A DNA stretch of 64,000 nt from Lujinxingia sediminis (GCF_004005565.1 NZ_SADD01000018.1:1-64000); one strand, 5' to 3'; shown: positions 42,878 through 51,677, numbered from the stretch's first letter. The notes: generated by a model from the sequence alone, not told the origin. A program made the numbers and translations.

Positions 42878-45103
42878 ATGCCCCTTCACCGCTTCACATC
42901 GCTAAGCGCCGTCCTCGCGCTAAGTCTGACTGCCTGCGCCTCACCGGCCCCCTCCGCCGACACTGCCCCCACCGAAGAGGTGACCTCACTCGCCATCGCG
43001 CCGCCGGTCGCCCAACGCGTCGACAGCATCACCGAGATCCACGGGCGCACTCTTGTCGACCCCTACGCCTGGCTGCGCGATCGCGACAACCCCGAGACCA
43101 TCGCCTACCTGGAGGCCGAAAACGCTTACGCCGAAGCCGCCATGGCCCACACCGAGGAACTTCAGGAGTCCATCTACCAGGAGATCCTCTCGCGCATCGA
43201 TCAGACCGACCTCTCGGTGCCGGTGCGCCGCGGCGATTTCTTTTACTACTCCCGCACCGTCGAGGGGCAGGACTACCCCATCTACGCCCGCAAACGCGGC
43301 AGCCTCGACGCCGACGAGGAGGTCTTGCTCGATCTCAATCAGCTTGCCGAAGGTCACGACTACCTCGGGCTCGGTGCCTATGAGTTCAGCGACGATCATC
43401 GCCTGCTGGCCTACGCCATCGACACCTCCGGTAACGAGCGCTACGCCCTGCACGTCCTCGACATCGAGAGCGGCACTCATGTCGCCGGGCCCATCGAAAA
43501 CACCTCCTCGGTGGCCTGGGCCAACGACAACACCACCCTCTTCTACACCACCCTCGACAGCGCGCATCGCCCTGACAAGGTCTTCCGCATGCGCCTTGAT
43601 GAGCCCGACGCCGACCACGAGCTCGTCTTCCACGAAGACGACGAGGCCTTCTACGCCTACGTCAGCAAAACCCGCAGCGGCGACTTTTTGCAGCTCACCC
43701 TCTGGAGCAACGCCAGCGGTGAGTCGCATATCCTCGATGCCAACACCCCCGACGAAGACTTCCGCGTGGTCGCCCCCCGCGTCCCCGGCATCGAATACAG
43801 CGTCGCCCACCACGGCGACCACCTGCTCATCGTCACCAACGAAGACGCCATCAACTTCAAGCTGATGCGCACCCCCACTGACAACCTGGCAAAAGAGCGG
43901 TGGGAAGAGGTCATCCCTCACCGCCCCGAGACGCTGCTGCGCGCCGTTCATACCTTCAAAAACTGGTGGATCTTCGAGGAGCGCCACGGCGGCTCCCCGA
44001 GCCTGCGCGCCCGCAACCTCGAAAGCGGCGAAGAGCACACCATCGCCATGCCCGAGCAGACCTACTCGCTGCGTTTTAGCGAAAACCCCGAGTTCTCAGC
44101 CGACACCATCCGCTTTACCTACAGCTCGCTCGTCACCCCGCGCTCGGTCTTCGACTACACGCTCCCCACCCGCGCCCTCGATCTTCAAAAAGAAACCACC
44201 GTCCACCACTACGAACGCGAGCGCTACGAAAGCAGCCGCATCTACGCCACCTCCCCCGATGGCGCACAGGTGCCCATCTCCATCGTCCACAAAAAGGGCA
44301 TCGCGCTCGACGGCTCCCACCCCCTCTTTTTGCTGGGCTACGGGGCCTACGGCATGAACTACGACCCCTACTTCTCGGCCTCCCGCATCTCCCTTCTGGA
44401 GCGCGGCGTGATCTTCGCCATCGCGCATATCCGCGGCGGCGGCGAGCTGGGCCGCCAGTGGTACCTCGACGGCAAACTCGCCAGCAAACAAAATACGTTC
44501 AATGACTTCATCGCCAGCGCCTCCCACCTCATCGAGGCCGGCTACACCTCTCCGGATCGCCTGGCCATCAACGGCGGCTCCGCCGGCGGCCTCCTCATCG
44601 GTGCCGTCCTCAACCAGCGCCCCGATCTCTTCGAGGCGGCCGTCGCCGATGTGCCCTTTGTCGACGTCATCAACACCATGCTCGACGCCTCCCTCCCGCT
44701 GACCGTCGTCGAATACACCGAGTGGGGAAACCCCAACACCCCCGAGGCGTTCGAGACCATCGTTGCCTACTCCCCCTACGATAACGTCACGGCCCAGGCC
44801 TACCCCCACCTCCTGGTCACCGCCGGCCTCAACGACCCCCGCGTCCACTACTGGGAGCCCGCCAAATGGGTCGCCAGGCTGCGCCACACCCGCACCGACG
44901 ATCACCTCACCCTGCTGCAAACCAACATGGGCGCCGGCCACGGCGGGGCCTCGGGCCGCTACGCCTACTTCCGCGAAACCGCCTTCACCTACGCCTTCGT
45001 CCTCGATCGCCTGGGTGTTGACCACGAGGTAGGCACCTCGCAGCCAAACGCCGTCGATGCCGACGAAGAGACCGAAAACGCGAAGGCCTCGGCAACCGAG
45101 TAA
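42878..45103 (+). CDS. S9A prolyl oligopeptidase / oligopeptidase B-type lipoprotein
   Basis: A 741-residue serine peptidase. The signal ends in a lipobox (LSLTAC, Cys20). The N-terminal part (VDPYAWLRDRDNPETIAYLEAEN) and beta-propeller match S9A enzymes; the C-terminal alpha/beta-hydrolase domain has INGGSAGGLLIG (Ser568, the oligopeptidase B form), LNDPRV (Asp653) and GAGHGG (His688). Such enzymes cleave short peptides after basic or Pro residues; the GGSAGG variant favours oligopeptidase B. It is probably anchored to a membrane facing the periplasm or outside. Start ATG at 42878; upstream extension to 42788 lies in repeats. A strong terminator follows. Confidence 0.94.
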   Translation: MPLHRFTSLSAVLALSLTACASPAPSADTAPTEEVTSLAIAPPVAQRVDSITEIHGRTLVDPYAWLRDRDNPETIAYLEAENAYAEAAMAHTEELQESIYQEILSRIDQTDLSVPVRRGDFFYYSRTVEGQDYPIYARKRGSLDADEEVLLDLNQLAEGHDYLGLGAYEFSDDHRLLAYAIDTSGNERYALHVLDIESGTHVAGPIENTSSVAWANDNTTLFYTTLDSAHRPDKVFRMRLDEPDADHELVFHEDDEAFYAYVSKTRSGDFLQLTLWSNASGESHILDANTPDEDFRVVAPRVPGIEYSVAHHGDHLLIVTNEDAINFKLMRTPTDNLAKERWEEVIPHRPETLLRAVHTFKNWWIFEERHGGSPSLRARNLESGEEHTIAMPEQTYSLRFSENPEFSADTIRFTYSSLVTPRSVFDYTLPTRALDLQKETTVHHYERERYESSRIYATSPDGAQVPISIVHKKGIALDGSHPLFLLGYGAYGMNYDPYFSASRISLLERGVIFAIAHIRGGGELGRQWYLDGKLASKQNTFNDFIASASHLIEAGYTSPDRLAINGGSAGGLLIGAVLNQRPDLFEAAVADVPFVDVINTMLDASLPLTVVEYTEWGNPNTPEAFETIVAYSPYDNVTAQAYPHLLVTAGLNDPRVHYWEPAKWVARLRHTRTDDHLTLLQTNMGAGHGGASGRYAYFRETAFTYAFVLDRLGVDHEVGTSQPNAVDADEETENAKASATE

Positions 45104-45134
45104 CACAACGCATAACCATTTATAATCGCTAAAG

Positions 45135-45165
45135 AAAAAGGCAGCCCTGCCGGGCTGCCTTTTTT
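45135..45165 (+). terminator. Intrinsic terminator of the S9 peptidase gene
   Basis: GGCAGCCC (45140-45147) pairs with GGGCTGCC (45152-45159) and is followed by six T residues; A-rich bases before the stem allow it to work in both directions. Confidence 0.9.
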
Positions 45166-45189
45166 CATGTTTATTTTTGATTCATCTCC

Positions 45190-45285
45190 TCCCAACCGCC
45201 CACACGAATCTCCCCACGCCGCAAAACTCCGCGCCCCACAACCATCCAACCCCAACACGCGAACCACCATCCCCCCGTACCACCT
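45190..45285. repeat. Family 3 C-rich repeat
   Basis: CACACGAATCTCCCCACGCC and GCGCCCCACAACCATCCAAC are nearly the same as the phrases at 42697-42760 and 455-545. It fills most of the space between the peptidase terminator and the next gene. Confidence 0.6.
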
Positions 45286-45293
45286 CAAACGCC

Positions 45294-45605
45294 TTAGTCC
45301 GCGGCGAGCGCCGGTGCCTTTTCACGCTCCGCCGCCCCCGACGAGAGATCCACCACAAAAGGCGCAAAAGGAATCACCGACGCCGCCAGCGCCCCCGCCG
45401 TCTTTTCCAGGGTCCATTTGGAGCGAAAGGCCTCCAGGAGCACCCACGCCACAAAGATCATGAACAAAAAACCGTGCGCCATGCCCACCACACGCACCAT
45501 CTGGGGCTGATCCCAGACATACTTCATGGGCATCGCCACAAAGAGGAGCACCACCATCGAGAGTCCCTCGATAAGCCCGAATGTTTTCAGCGACACGAAC
45601 TTCAT
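45294..45605 (-). CDS. DUF3817-type small membrane protein
   Basis: A 103-residue protein with three hydrophobic helices: FGLIEGLSMVVLLFVAMPMKY, VVGMAHGFLFMIFVAWVLLEA and a third around AGALAASVIPFAPFVVD. The EGLSMVVLLFVAMPMKY and MAHGFLF phrases match DUF3817 proteins, small inner-membrane proteins of unknown role often seen near membrane or heme genes. ATG at 45605 follows GAGG; a GTG four codons upstream is possible. The next minus-strand gene, also a small membrane protein, lies 65 bases upstream. Confidence 0.85.
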   Translation of the reverse strand: MKFVSLKTFGLIEGLSMVVLLFVAMPMKYVWDQPQMVRVVGMAHGFLFMIFVAWVLLEAFRSKWTLEKTAGALAASVIPFAPFVVDLSSGAAEREKAPALAAD

Positions 45606-45670
45606 GTTTTGCCTCACTGCCTGTTAAGCGCACGACTTCAGATCAACGGATCAAGCCTGCGCAACCCTGC

Positions 45671-46033
45671 TCAGAAGGGTCGAAAGACCATCAGCCCCAC
45701 ACACCCCACCAGCGCCAGCGTGCTGACTGCTGCCAACGCCGCGCTCCGTCTGCCCTCGGCTGCCGCCGACCACATCACGGCGTTCATCACCGCGGTCATC
45801 AGCAAGAAGGTCACGACGATCCAGCCGCTGAAGAGCGCGTGGTTGTACATACCCACCATCACCATGCCGCCTCCCCAGGTCGCCATATACCCGGGCGCAG
45901 CTACCACGTACGCCGCGCGCTGGCGCAGCCGCAGGCCCTCGCCAAGAAAGGTCAGCGCCGCGCCGGCTGCAAAGAGCACAAGCCCCGCGTACTTGACCAG
46001 TTTCAACACCGGCAACATCTCACCGCTCATCAT
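45671..46033 (-). CDS. Small four-helix membrane protein
   Basis: A 120-residue hydrophobic protein. Helices near LVKYAGLVLFAAGAALTFL, APGYMATWGGGMVMVGMYN, WIVVTFLLMTAVMNAVMW and AALAAVSTLALVGCVGLMV. No family name is assigned with confidence. The start is one of two adjacent ATGs at 46033 and 46030, after GAGGCGG. It is probably cotranscribed with the DUF3817 gene 65 bases downstream. Confidence 0.75.
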   Translation of the reverse strand: MMSGEMLPVLKLVKYAGLVLFAAGAALTFLGEGLRLRQRAAYVVAAPGYMATWGGGMVMVGMYNHALFSGWIVVTFLLMTAVMNAVMWSAAAEGRRSAALAAVSTLALVGCVGLMVFRPF

Positions 46034-46192
46034 CCGCCTCGTTGCGTCTCTTAGAACTCGCCAGCGCCGCGCCCATCGCGTCGCATTGCGCGATACCATC
46101 GCAGAAATTGCGGCGGGTGCAAGGTGGCAGGCTGTCGCAAGGTGGCAGACCCGCTGAAGATCAGCTCGCGCGCGCTCTCTCGGCTCGCACCA

Positions 46193-46224
46193 AAAAAAAG
46201 GGCGACCCGCAAAGGGGTCGCCCT
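46193..46224 (-). terminator. Intrinsic terminator of the Cys-rich lipoprotein gene
   Basis: GGGCGACCC and GGGTCGCCC form a perfect 9-bp stem; on the minus strand eight T residues follow (46200-46193). It lies 48 bases past the stop of the gene at 46272. Confidence 0.9.
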
Positions 46225-46271
46225 GTTCAATCTGCCCGAAAACTCAATGCGGCTCCCGGGGTTTCAACGTA

Positions 46272-47216
46272 TCAGCCCGCATGGGCCTCACAGCCACCAA
46301 TATCCTGGCAGATCAACGTGGTGCCACACTCGCCGGCGGCCTCATTGCAGTCTTCGCGCGGGGTGTAGCCCTCGGGACAGACGTCGTAATTCGTGGTGCA
46401 GTCGACCACCGGCCCGCGGCAGTAGGCGTTGACCTCGGGACAGAGCTCGACGATGAAGCACATCCGGTCGGCGTCCGGCCCCAGGTCCACGGTGCAGTCT
46501 TCGGGGGCGACCGCCTCCAGGCCTGCCGGGCAGGTGTAGGAGGCCGGGTCGCATTCCCCCGGAGCACGGGAAGCGCAGTAGATGGTGGTGCCGCACATGC
46601 TCACCTCCCGGCACTCGTCCTGTCCATCGCAGCTATCGACCTGAACCTCGGCAGCCTCACAGACCGGCAAGGCGTCACAGATATCGATCTGTGGCGAGCA
46701 GCCGTAGGTTTCACCGCAGGCACTCAACTCGATGCACCCGTCAACCCCCTCGCAGCTCTCCACTTTGGTGAACGTGTCGTCACAGCCGGCAAGATCCACG
46801 TCACAGGTGGCTTCCTGCGGCACGCAGAGCACCTGCTCGTCGCAGGCATCCACCGCGCGGCAGTCTTCGTCCGCGTAGCCATTGCAGCTCTCCACTTCGG
46901 CTTCATCGGCCGCGCAGACGGGCACGTCGGTGCAGCTTCCCGCCTCGGCGCAGAAGATGGTGGTGCCGCAGAGAGTAACTTCATCGCAGGAATCGAGTCC
47001 CTCGCAGCTGGCCACCTCCTCAAAGCCCTCATCACACGACGGCAGCGCCAGACAGGCATCCTGCGCTCCGGCATCCCCGGCATCTTCATCGGGAAGCACA
47101 TCCTCCTGCCCCACATCCGCTGGCTCATCAACGTCGGGGTCCGAGCTACAGCCAGCAATCAAAGCGCTCGCCAGAAACATCACCACGCTCAGGCGCATCT
47201 TCTTCATCCATGTCAT
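46272..47216 (-). CDS. Cys-rich repeat lipoprotein
   Basis: A 314-residue precursor with a lipoprotein signal ending LIAGC. An acidic linker (DVDEPADVGQEDVLPDEDAG) is followed by five or six degenerate units of about 40 residues, each with a CDxxxxVESC ... DxCxEVxxCGTTIxC pattern, rich in paired Cys that probably form disulfides. Repeats of this kind are common in exported proteins of Myxococcota-like bacteria, but no function is established. The ATG at 47216 follows GAGGAAG. A clear terminator ends the gene, so it is likely monocistronic. Confidence 0.83.
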   Translation of the reverse strand: MTWMKKMRLSVVMFLASALIAGCSSDPDVDEPADVGQEDVLPDEDAGDAGAQDACLALPSCDEGFEEVASCEGLDSCDEVTLCGTTIFCAEAGSCTDVPVCAADEAEVESCNGYADEDCRAVDACDEQVLCVPQEATCDVDLAGCDDTFTKVESCEGVDGCIELSACGETYGCSPQIDICDALPVCEAAEVQVDSCDGQDECREVSMCGTTIYCASRAPGECDPASYTCPAGLEAVAPEDCTVDLGPDADRMCFIVELCPEVNAYCRGPVVDCTTNYDVCPEGYTPREDCNEAAGECGTTLICQDIGGCEAHAG

Positions 47217-47441
47217 CGCGTCTTCCTCATAAGAATCATCAAACGATCCACGCCCTCACCGGGGCAGCGTGAACCCGTTCTGGCAAAGCAGCCAGCGCCA
47301 GACAAGAAGGAAGGGATCGACCAACGTCGACGTCCCCTCACTGCGCCGTGAGCAGACATGGATGCCGATGGATGCGAGCCCGAGCGCGATGCGTGCACGA
47401 CGCAAAACGCGGCCGCGTCATCAACCCGAGCTCACGTCGCA

Positions 47442-48653
47442 CTACGGACGACGCCGCCAGAAGGGCCGCCCCCCCACCACCGGACGGTAGGGTTTCTGCA
47501 ACTCCGCTCCCACCCCCTCGCGCTGCGTGGTGCGGTAGAGTGCAAAGAGCCCGATCGCCGCCTGGATCACCGCCACGCCCACGTAGAACCCGCCCGGGCC
47601 CATGGCGTCCATCAACGCAGCCACCCCCACCGGTCCGGCCGTCGCCCCCAGCCCGAAGACCAGCACCAGGGTGCTGCTGGCGGCCACACGCTGACCCGGG
47701 CGCAGGTGATCGTTGGCGTGCGCCATCCCCAGCGCATAGACCGGCATCGAGAAACCTCCCACCAGGAAGATCAGCCCCAGGGTGAGCGCCGCGCTCTGCC
47801 CCATCATCACCCAGGCCACAAGCGCCAGAGCCACGCTCAACGCGCTGGTCAGCACGATCACCGCCCGTCGCGCAAAACGGTCGCTGAGCCTGCCAATCGG
47901 AAACTGAAGGATCGCCGCGCCGGCGATGAGCATCGCCATAAAGATCGAGATCTCGGCGACCGAGAGTCCGACCTCCTCCCCGAATACCGCGCCCATCCCC
48001 AGAAGGGCTCCCGTGGAGAGCCCCGCCCCCGCGCACGCCATCACCCCCAGCGGCGAGAGCGTCCAGAGGGCGCGCGGACTCAGGCGCTCCTGCTCCTCGG
48101 AGGGCTGTGGCGCGCTGGTGGTCAGCGAGATCGGCACCAACGCCAGCGAGATCAACACCGACGTCAGCACAAAGAGCACGAGCTCCGCCGGCGAGCCCAC
48201 GTTGAGGAGGAGTTGTCCCCCGCTTAAACCTACGTACTGGACGACCATGTAGAGTGAGAGAAGTTGGCCCCGTGTGCGGTTATCCGCCCGATCATTGAGC
48301 CAGCTTTCGGCCACCACATAGACGCCGGCATAACAGAACCCGGTCACCAGGCGCATCAGCCCCCAGAACCAGGGCTCAAGAATGAGACCGTGCAACAGGA
48401 TCGCCGCCGAGGCCATCGATGACCACGCCGCAAAGACCCGAATATGCCCCACATCTTTGACGATTTTCGGCGTGAGGGTGGAGCCGGCCAGAAAGCCCAC
48501 ATAAAACGCCGACATGATCGCGCCGGTCGCCCCGGTGCTAAAGCCCTCGATCGAGGCACGAAGCCCCAGAAGGCTCGTCTGAAGACCGTTTCCCAGCATG
48601 ATCAGCGCGATCCCCACCAGGAGCGCCCAGGAATGTCGAAGCGCGCTTTTCAC
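47442..48653 (-). CDS. Major facilitator superfamily transporter
   Basis: A 403-residue protein with about twelve hydrophobic helices, basic cytoplasmic loops (WLNDRADNRTRGQLLS, GRLSDRFARRAVI) and a central acidic/polar loop. LLSLYMVVQYVGLSGGQLLLN and FCYAGVYVVAESWLND resemble the YcaD-like branch of MFS carriers, substrate unknown. The GTG at 48653 is preferred, a few codons after an in-frame TTG at 48671. It is 301 bases downstream of the lysine aminotransferase stop. Short similar sequences flank the gene at 47349 and 48749. Confidence 0.88.
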   Translation of the reverse strand: MKSALRHSWALLVGIALIMLGNGLQTSLLGLRASIEGFSTGATGAIMSAFYVGFLAGSTLTPKIVKDVGHIRVFAAWSSMASAAILLHGLILEPWFWGLMRLVTGFCYAGVYVVAESWLNDRADNRTRGQLLSLYMVVQYVGLSGGQLLLNVGSPAELVLFVLTSVLISLALVPISLTTSAPQPSEEQERLSPRALWTLSPLGVMACAGAGLSTGALLGMGAVFGEEVGLSVAEISIFMAMLIAGAAILQFPIGRLSDRFARRAVIVLTSALSVALALVAWVMMGQSAALTLGLIFLVGGFSMPVYALGMAHANDHLRPGQRVAASSTLVLVFGLGATAGPVGVAALMDAMGPGGFYVGVAVIQAAIGLFALYRTTQREGVGAELQKPYRPVVGGRPFWRRRP

Positions 48654-48954
48654 CCTGCACCTCAGCCTCAATCAACACGATATGACACCGCGCAGCGCGC
48701 GAACTGCCGCGCTCTACTCGAATCCCACTCGCCGAGCAAGCACCGCAACTACGCCGTGAGCAGAAGTCGACGTCGATGGCTGCGAAGTCGAGAGCTTCTC
48801 GGGCAAGGCGCGAAACTAACGCTGCCCGAGGTGCTCTCAACGCAGCAGATGCTCGAAGAGGCCGTCGCTCACAGTCCCCCCCTGCCCCTGGTCGTTTAAG
48901 ATACCCCTCACCGAAGCGCCCGCCGGCGTTGTACCGCGGGCGCTCGCCATGCGC
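48654..48954. other. Gene-free region with a GC-rich hairpin
   Basis: GCGCCCGC and GCGGGCGC (about 48918-48945) form a stem after the aminotransferase stop, but without a T-run, so it is not called a terminator. Bases 48749-48817 resemble 47349-47417 (both begin CGCCGTGAGCAGA), on either side of the MFS gene. Nothing else is seen. Confidence 0.4.
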
Positions 48955-50289
48955 TCAGCTCAGGTCTTGAAGCAGACGTTCCAGCATGGCTCCCAGGGTT
49001 TCGATGTCATCTTCGGTGACGTTGAGGTGAGGACGCAGGCGAATGGTATCGGCCCCGGCCCCCAGGAGCAGAAGATTCTCGCGATCGCGGGCGCGCTGAA
49101 TCAGCGTCTGCTTGAGTCCGGGAGTTCGCATCGAGAAGCCCTGGTAGAGGCCGTAGCCCCGCACGTTGTACATAAGCTCGGGGAAGCGCTCGGCCAGCCC
49201 CTGGAGCATCTCCACAAGCAACGCGCCCAGCGCCGGAACCTTCTCGATGAGACCTTCGCGCTGCACGATGGCGTACTCCTGAACAAAACGCACCATATCC
49301 GCCAGCGTGCCCCCCCACGTGGAGTCGAGCACCCCGAGGTCGTCCATTCGGTTGAGCATATAGACCACCCCGTTGCCGAGCTTCTTGCCGCTGGCCACCG
49401 CCTGCGGGGGATGGGGGAGATCGAAGGCGTCAATCGTGAAGAAGGTTCCGGTAGCGCCGCCGGCGGTCTGAACCTCGTCAAAGGCCAGCGGAATTCGGTG
49501 GGCATGGCAGAGCTCGGAGAGCTTCTGAAAAAAGGAACGCGGCGCGACGCGGTGGCCGCCGGCCCCCTGAATAGGCTCCAGGATCACGGCGACAATCTCA
49601 TCACAATAATGCTCAAAGAGATTCTCCAGAACCGTCAGGCAACGCTCCACTTTCTCTCGGGTTTGGGCCGGACTCTCGCTGGTATCCAGGGCCGGAAAGG
49701 GCACCTGCAGGTTGCCCGGCACAAGCCCCTGAAAGTCTTTGGTCATCACCGGATCATGAGAGACGCGCGTGACGTTGAGAGCGAAGACGGTGCGCCCGTG
49801 GAAGGCCTGATCGAAGTACACAAAGCGTCGAGCGCGGGGCGTCTTCCCCTCCGAAAGCAGGCGTTGATGATGAAGGTTGATGAGGTACTTCATCATGTTC
49901 TCAACGGCCTCCGCTCCGGAGTTCACCGCGTAGACCTCCAGCCCCGGATTCTGCATGCACCGCGGGCCGAGTTTATGAAGGGTGCGGTAGTACTCCAGAC
50001 ACTCGGGGGTGAGGAAATCCGGGTTCGCGATCTTGTTGTTCGCAGCCACCACCAGACGCCGGGTGTATTCGGCCTCATAGAGCCCGGGGTGGTTATGAGC
50101 GATGAGCTTGGCGCCGTAATATCCCGCCCAGTCAAAGAGGCGGTTGCCTTCAAGCGTCGCCAGGTACATGCCCTCCGAGCGAGCCAGGTCGACGACAAAG
50201 GGGTGGGGTTCGGCCAGCACGTAGGCGTTGAGTTCTTTGAGAAGTGCGGCGCTGCCGGGGGCAGCAGGGGGCGCGGTGAGTTGGGGCAT
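48955..50289 (-). CDS. lat: L-lysine 6-aminotransferase (class III PLP)
   Basis: A 444-residue class-III aminotransferase. It moves the epsilon-amino group of lysine to 2-oxoglutarate, giving 2-aminoadipate semialdehyde, the first step of the aminoadipate route. NSGAEAVENMMKYLI is the PLP-phosphate segment, LAFDEVQTAGGATGTFF holds Asp271 which contacts the pyridine nitrogen, and SGKKLGNG contains the Schiff-base Lys (302 or 303). The N-terminus PHPFVVDLARSEGMYL is typical of LAT rather than GABA or ornithine enzymes. The ATG at 50289 follows GAGG. The gene has a long leader with a cobalamin riboswitch upstream (50591-50836). Confidence 0.85.
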   Translation of the reverse strand: MPQLTAPPAAPGSAALLKELNAYVLAEPHPFVVDLARSEGMYLATLEGNRLFDWAGYYGAKLIAHNHPGLYEAEYTRRLVVAANNKIANPDFLTPECLEYYRTLHKLGPRCMQNPGLEVYAVNSGAEAVENMMKYLINLHHQRLLSEGKTPRARRFVYFDQAFHGRTVFALNVTRVSHDPVMTKDFQGLVPGNLQVPFPALDTSESPAQTREKVERCLTVLENLFEHYCDEIVAVILEPIQGAGGHRVAPRSFFQKLSELCHAHRIPLAFDEVQTAGGATGTFFTIDAFDLPHPPQAVASGKKLGNGVVYMLNRMDDLGVLDSTWGGTLADMVRFVQEYAIVQREGLIEKVPALGALLVEMLQGLAERFPELMYNVRGYGLYQGFSMRTPGLKQTLIQRARDRENLLLLGAGADTIRLRPHLNVTEDDIETLGAMLERLLQDLS

Positions 50290-50556
50290 GAAAGACCTCG
50301 ACAGACGTCAGAAGGGGGGCAAACCCCCGGGATCGCGGGAAACGAGCCTGATGTGGGAATGTGGGGGCCGACGGCTGCTCGCAGCCTCCCCGCGCGGTGG
50401 CGTGGGGCGAGCTAAGGAAAGAGCGGAGGCCTGCGATCGGTACGATCCCGGGAGGAAAACAAGCGGGCGAAAAAGCGCGCGCCAGACACAGGGAGAGGGT
50501 CCGCACAGAGAGGCACTCTGAGGTGGACCGGCGGCGCTCCCACGGCACGGCCAGGT

Positions 50557-50589
50557 CAAACCGATCCGGGATGGCTCTCCCTCGATCGG
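50557..50589 (-). terminator. Possible expression-platform hairpin of the riboswitch
   Basis: On the minus strand, directly after the B12 box, CCGATC and GATCGG enclose GGGA/TCCC, then three T residues. This could be the terminator arm of the riboswitch, but the T-run is short, so termination would be weak. No anti-terminator pairing was worked out. Confidence 0.4.
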
Positions 50590-50590
50590 A

Positions 50591-50836
50591 TGCGGGCAGG
50601 TCTTCGGGCTTTTGAGCGAGTCGCCCACCGATAGGGGGCGCGTGCCTACTGTCCACCGCTTCCCGGCCCCACGGGGGCCAGTGCGTCAGGTGTGGAGGTC
50701 GTTCTCAAGTACCGCTGCGGGGCAGCTCCGGCATTCAACCGGATTCCCTGTTCACACGCCTTCAACACAAGAGCAGCTCAAGACGTGCTTTGTCCCCTGG
50801 AGCGCCTTTTCCAGGCCTCCCGGGGAACACCAGCAT
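50591..50836 (-). promoter_or_regulatory. Cobalamin (B12) riboswitch
   Basis: Read on the minus strand the leader shows the conserved cobalamin-riboswitch order: GGTGTTCCCCGGGAGGCC near the 5' end, then GGGAATCCGGTTGAATGCCG and GAGCTGCCCCGC (core, 50752-50716), GCACTGGCCCCC ... GGGAAGCGGTGGACAGTAGG, and finally AGCCCGAAGACCTGCC, an almost complete B12 box (50610-50595). Order and spacing match the Rfam cobalamin class. The only downstream gene on this strand is lat, whose start is about 300 bases beyond the B12 box. Adenosylcobalamin binding would be expected to lower expression. Confidence 0.9.
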
Positions 50837-50843
50837 GGCCGGG

Positions 50844-50873
50844 ACGTTAGGCGCTGACTTCAGCGGGTGTCAA
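50844..50873 (-). promoter_or_regulatory. Promoter of the riboswitch leader
   Basis: On the minus strand, TTGACA (50873-50868) and TAACGT (50849-50844) are spaced by 18 bases. The predicted start at about 50837 coincides with the beginning of the riboswitch aptamer. Confidence 0.65.
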
Positions 50874-51002
50874 CGCAATTTGCGGGACGGACGTGAGGAG
50901 GCTGATCGGCATGTGTTCGCCGCACTCCGCCCCCCGGCGAAGTCTGGGGTGGTCGCTTGCCTCACAGCTCCCCGGACATCGCCAGCGCGATTGCCACTAA
51001 CG

Positions 51003-51490
51003 TTCGGAACACTCCCGACGGCACAAACGCGCGTGCAGACCACCTTCGGAACACTCCCGACGACACAAACGCACGTGCCGATTGCCTTCGAAACACTCCT
51101 GACGACACAAACGCATGTGCAGACCACCTTCGGAACACTCCTGACGACACAAACGCACGTGCAGATTGCCTTCGGAACACTCCCGACGGCACAAACGCAC
51201 GTGCAGATTGCCTTCGGAGCACTCCTGACGACACAAACGCATGTGCAGATTGCCTTCGGAACACTCCCGACGGCACACACACACGCGCAGACCACCTTCG
51301 GAACACTCCCGAGGGCACACACGCATGCGCAGACCACCTTCGGAACACTTCTGACGACACAAACGCATGTGCAGATTGCCTTCGGAACACTCCCGACGAC
51401 ACAAACGCACGTGCAGATTGCCTTCGGAACACTCCCGAGGGCACACACGCATGTCCAGACCACCTTCGGAACACTCCTGACGACGCCGGA
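51003..51490. repeat. 42-bp minisatellite, twelve units
   Basis: TTCGGAACACTCC (or close variants) starts at 51003 and then every 42 bases up to 51465. Units differ at a few sites: GACCACC or GATTGCC before the TTCGG, CCCGAC or CCTGAC after it, and ACAAACGC or ACACACGC later. Because 42 is divisible by three, several frames stay open on both strands, giving long repetitive reading frames without SD or recognisable fold. The array ends about 80 bases before the terminator at 51571 and begins about 130 bases upstream of the riboswitch promoter. Confidence 0.93.
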
Positions 51491-51570
51491 ACGACCGCAA
51501 AACGCGTTCGGAAGTGCTTACAAGCGAAAAGGACAGGGGCTGCAGATGGTCTTTGAAGATGCGTACCACT

Positions 51571-51601
51571 AAAAACCCCCGACCGTTTCGACGGTCGGGG
51601 G
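51571..51601 (-). terminator. Intrinsic terminator of the gene at 51678
   Basis: CCCCCGACCGT and ACGGTCGGGGG form an 11-bp perfect stem with a TTCG loop; on the minus strand five T residues follow. It is 76 bases after the stop of the large lipoprotein. Confidence 0.92.
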
Positions 51602-51677
51602 TCATATGCAGAAGTAGAACCTTATGTCGCGGGGACAATCGAAGAGGAGCGACTTAGCGCTCCTCCCCCACCATCAC

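Noticed and set aside
50150-50656. Possible small gene between the riboswitch and lat
   Set aside because: Pro/Arg-rich composition, overlap with lat, and no SD; lat remains the only supported target.
51003-51490. CRISPR array
   Set aside because: Units are contiguous and there are no unique spacers or cas genes.
50790-51638. Long reading frames on both strands over the 42-bp array (THVQIAFGTLPT-like and ECSEGNLHVRLCRR-like repeats)
   Set aside because: A 42-bp unit keeps any stop-free frame open. There is no SD or recognisable fold, and one frame runs through the terminator at 51571-51601.
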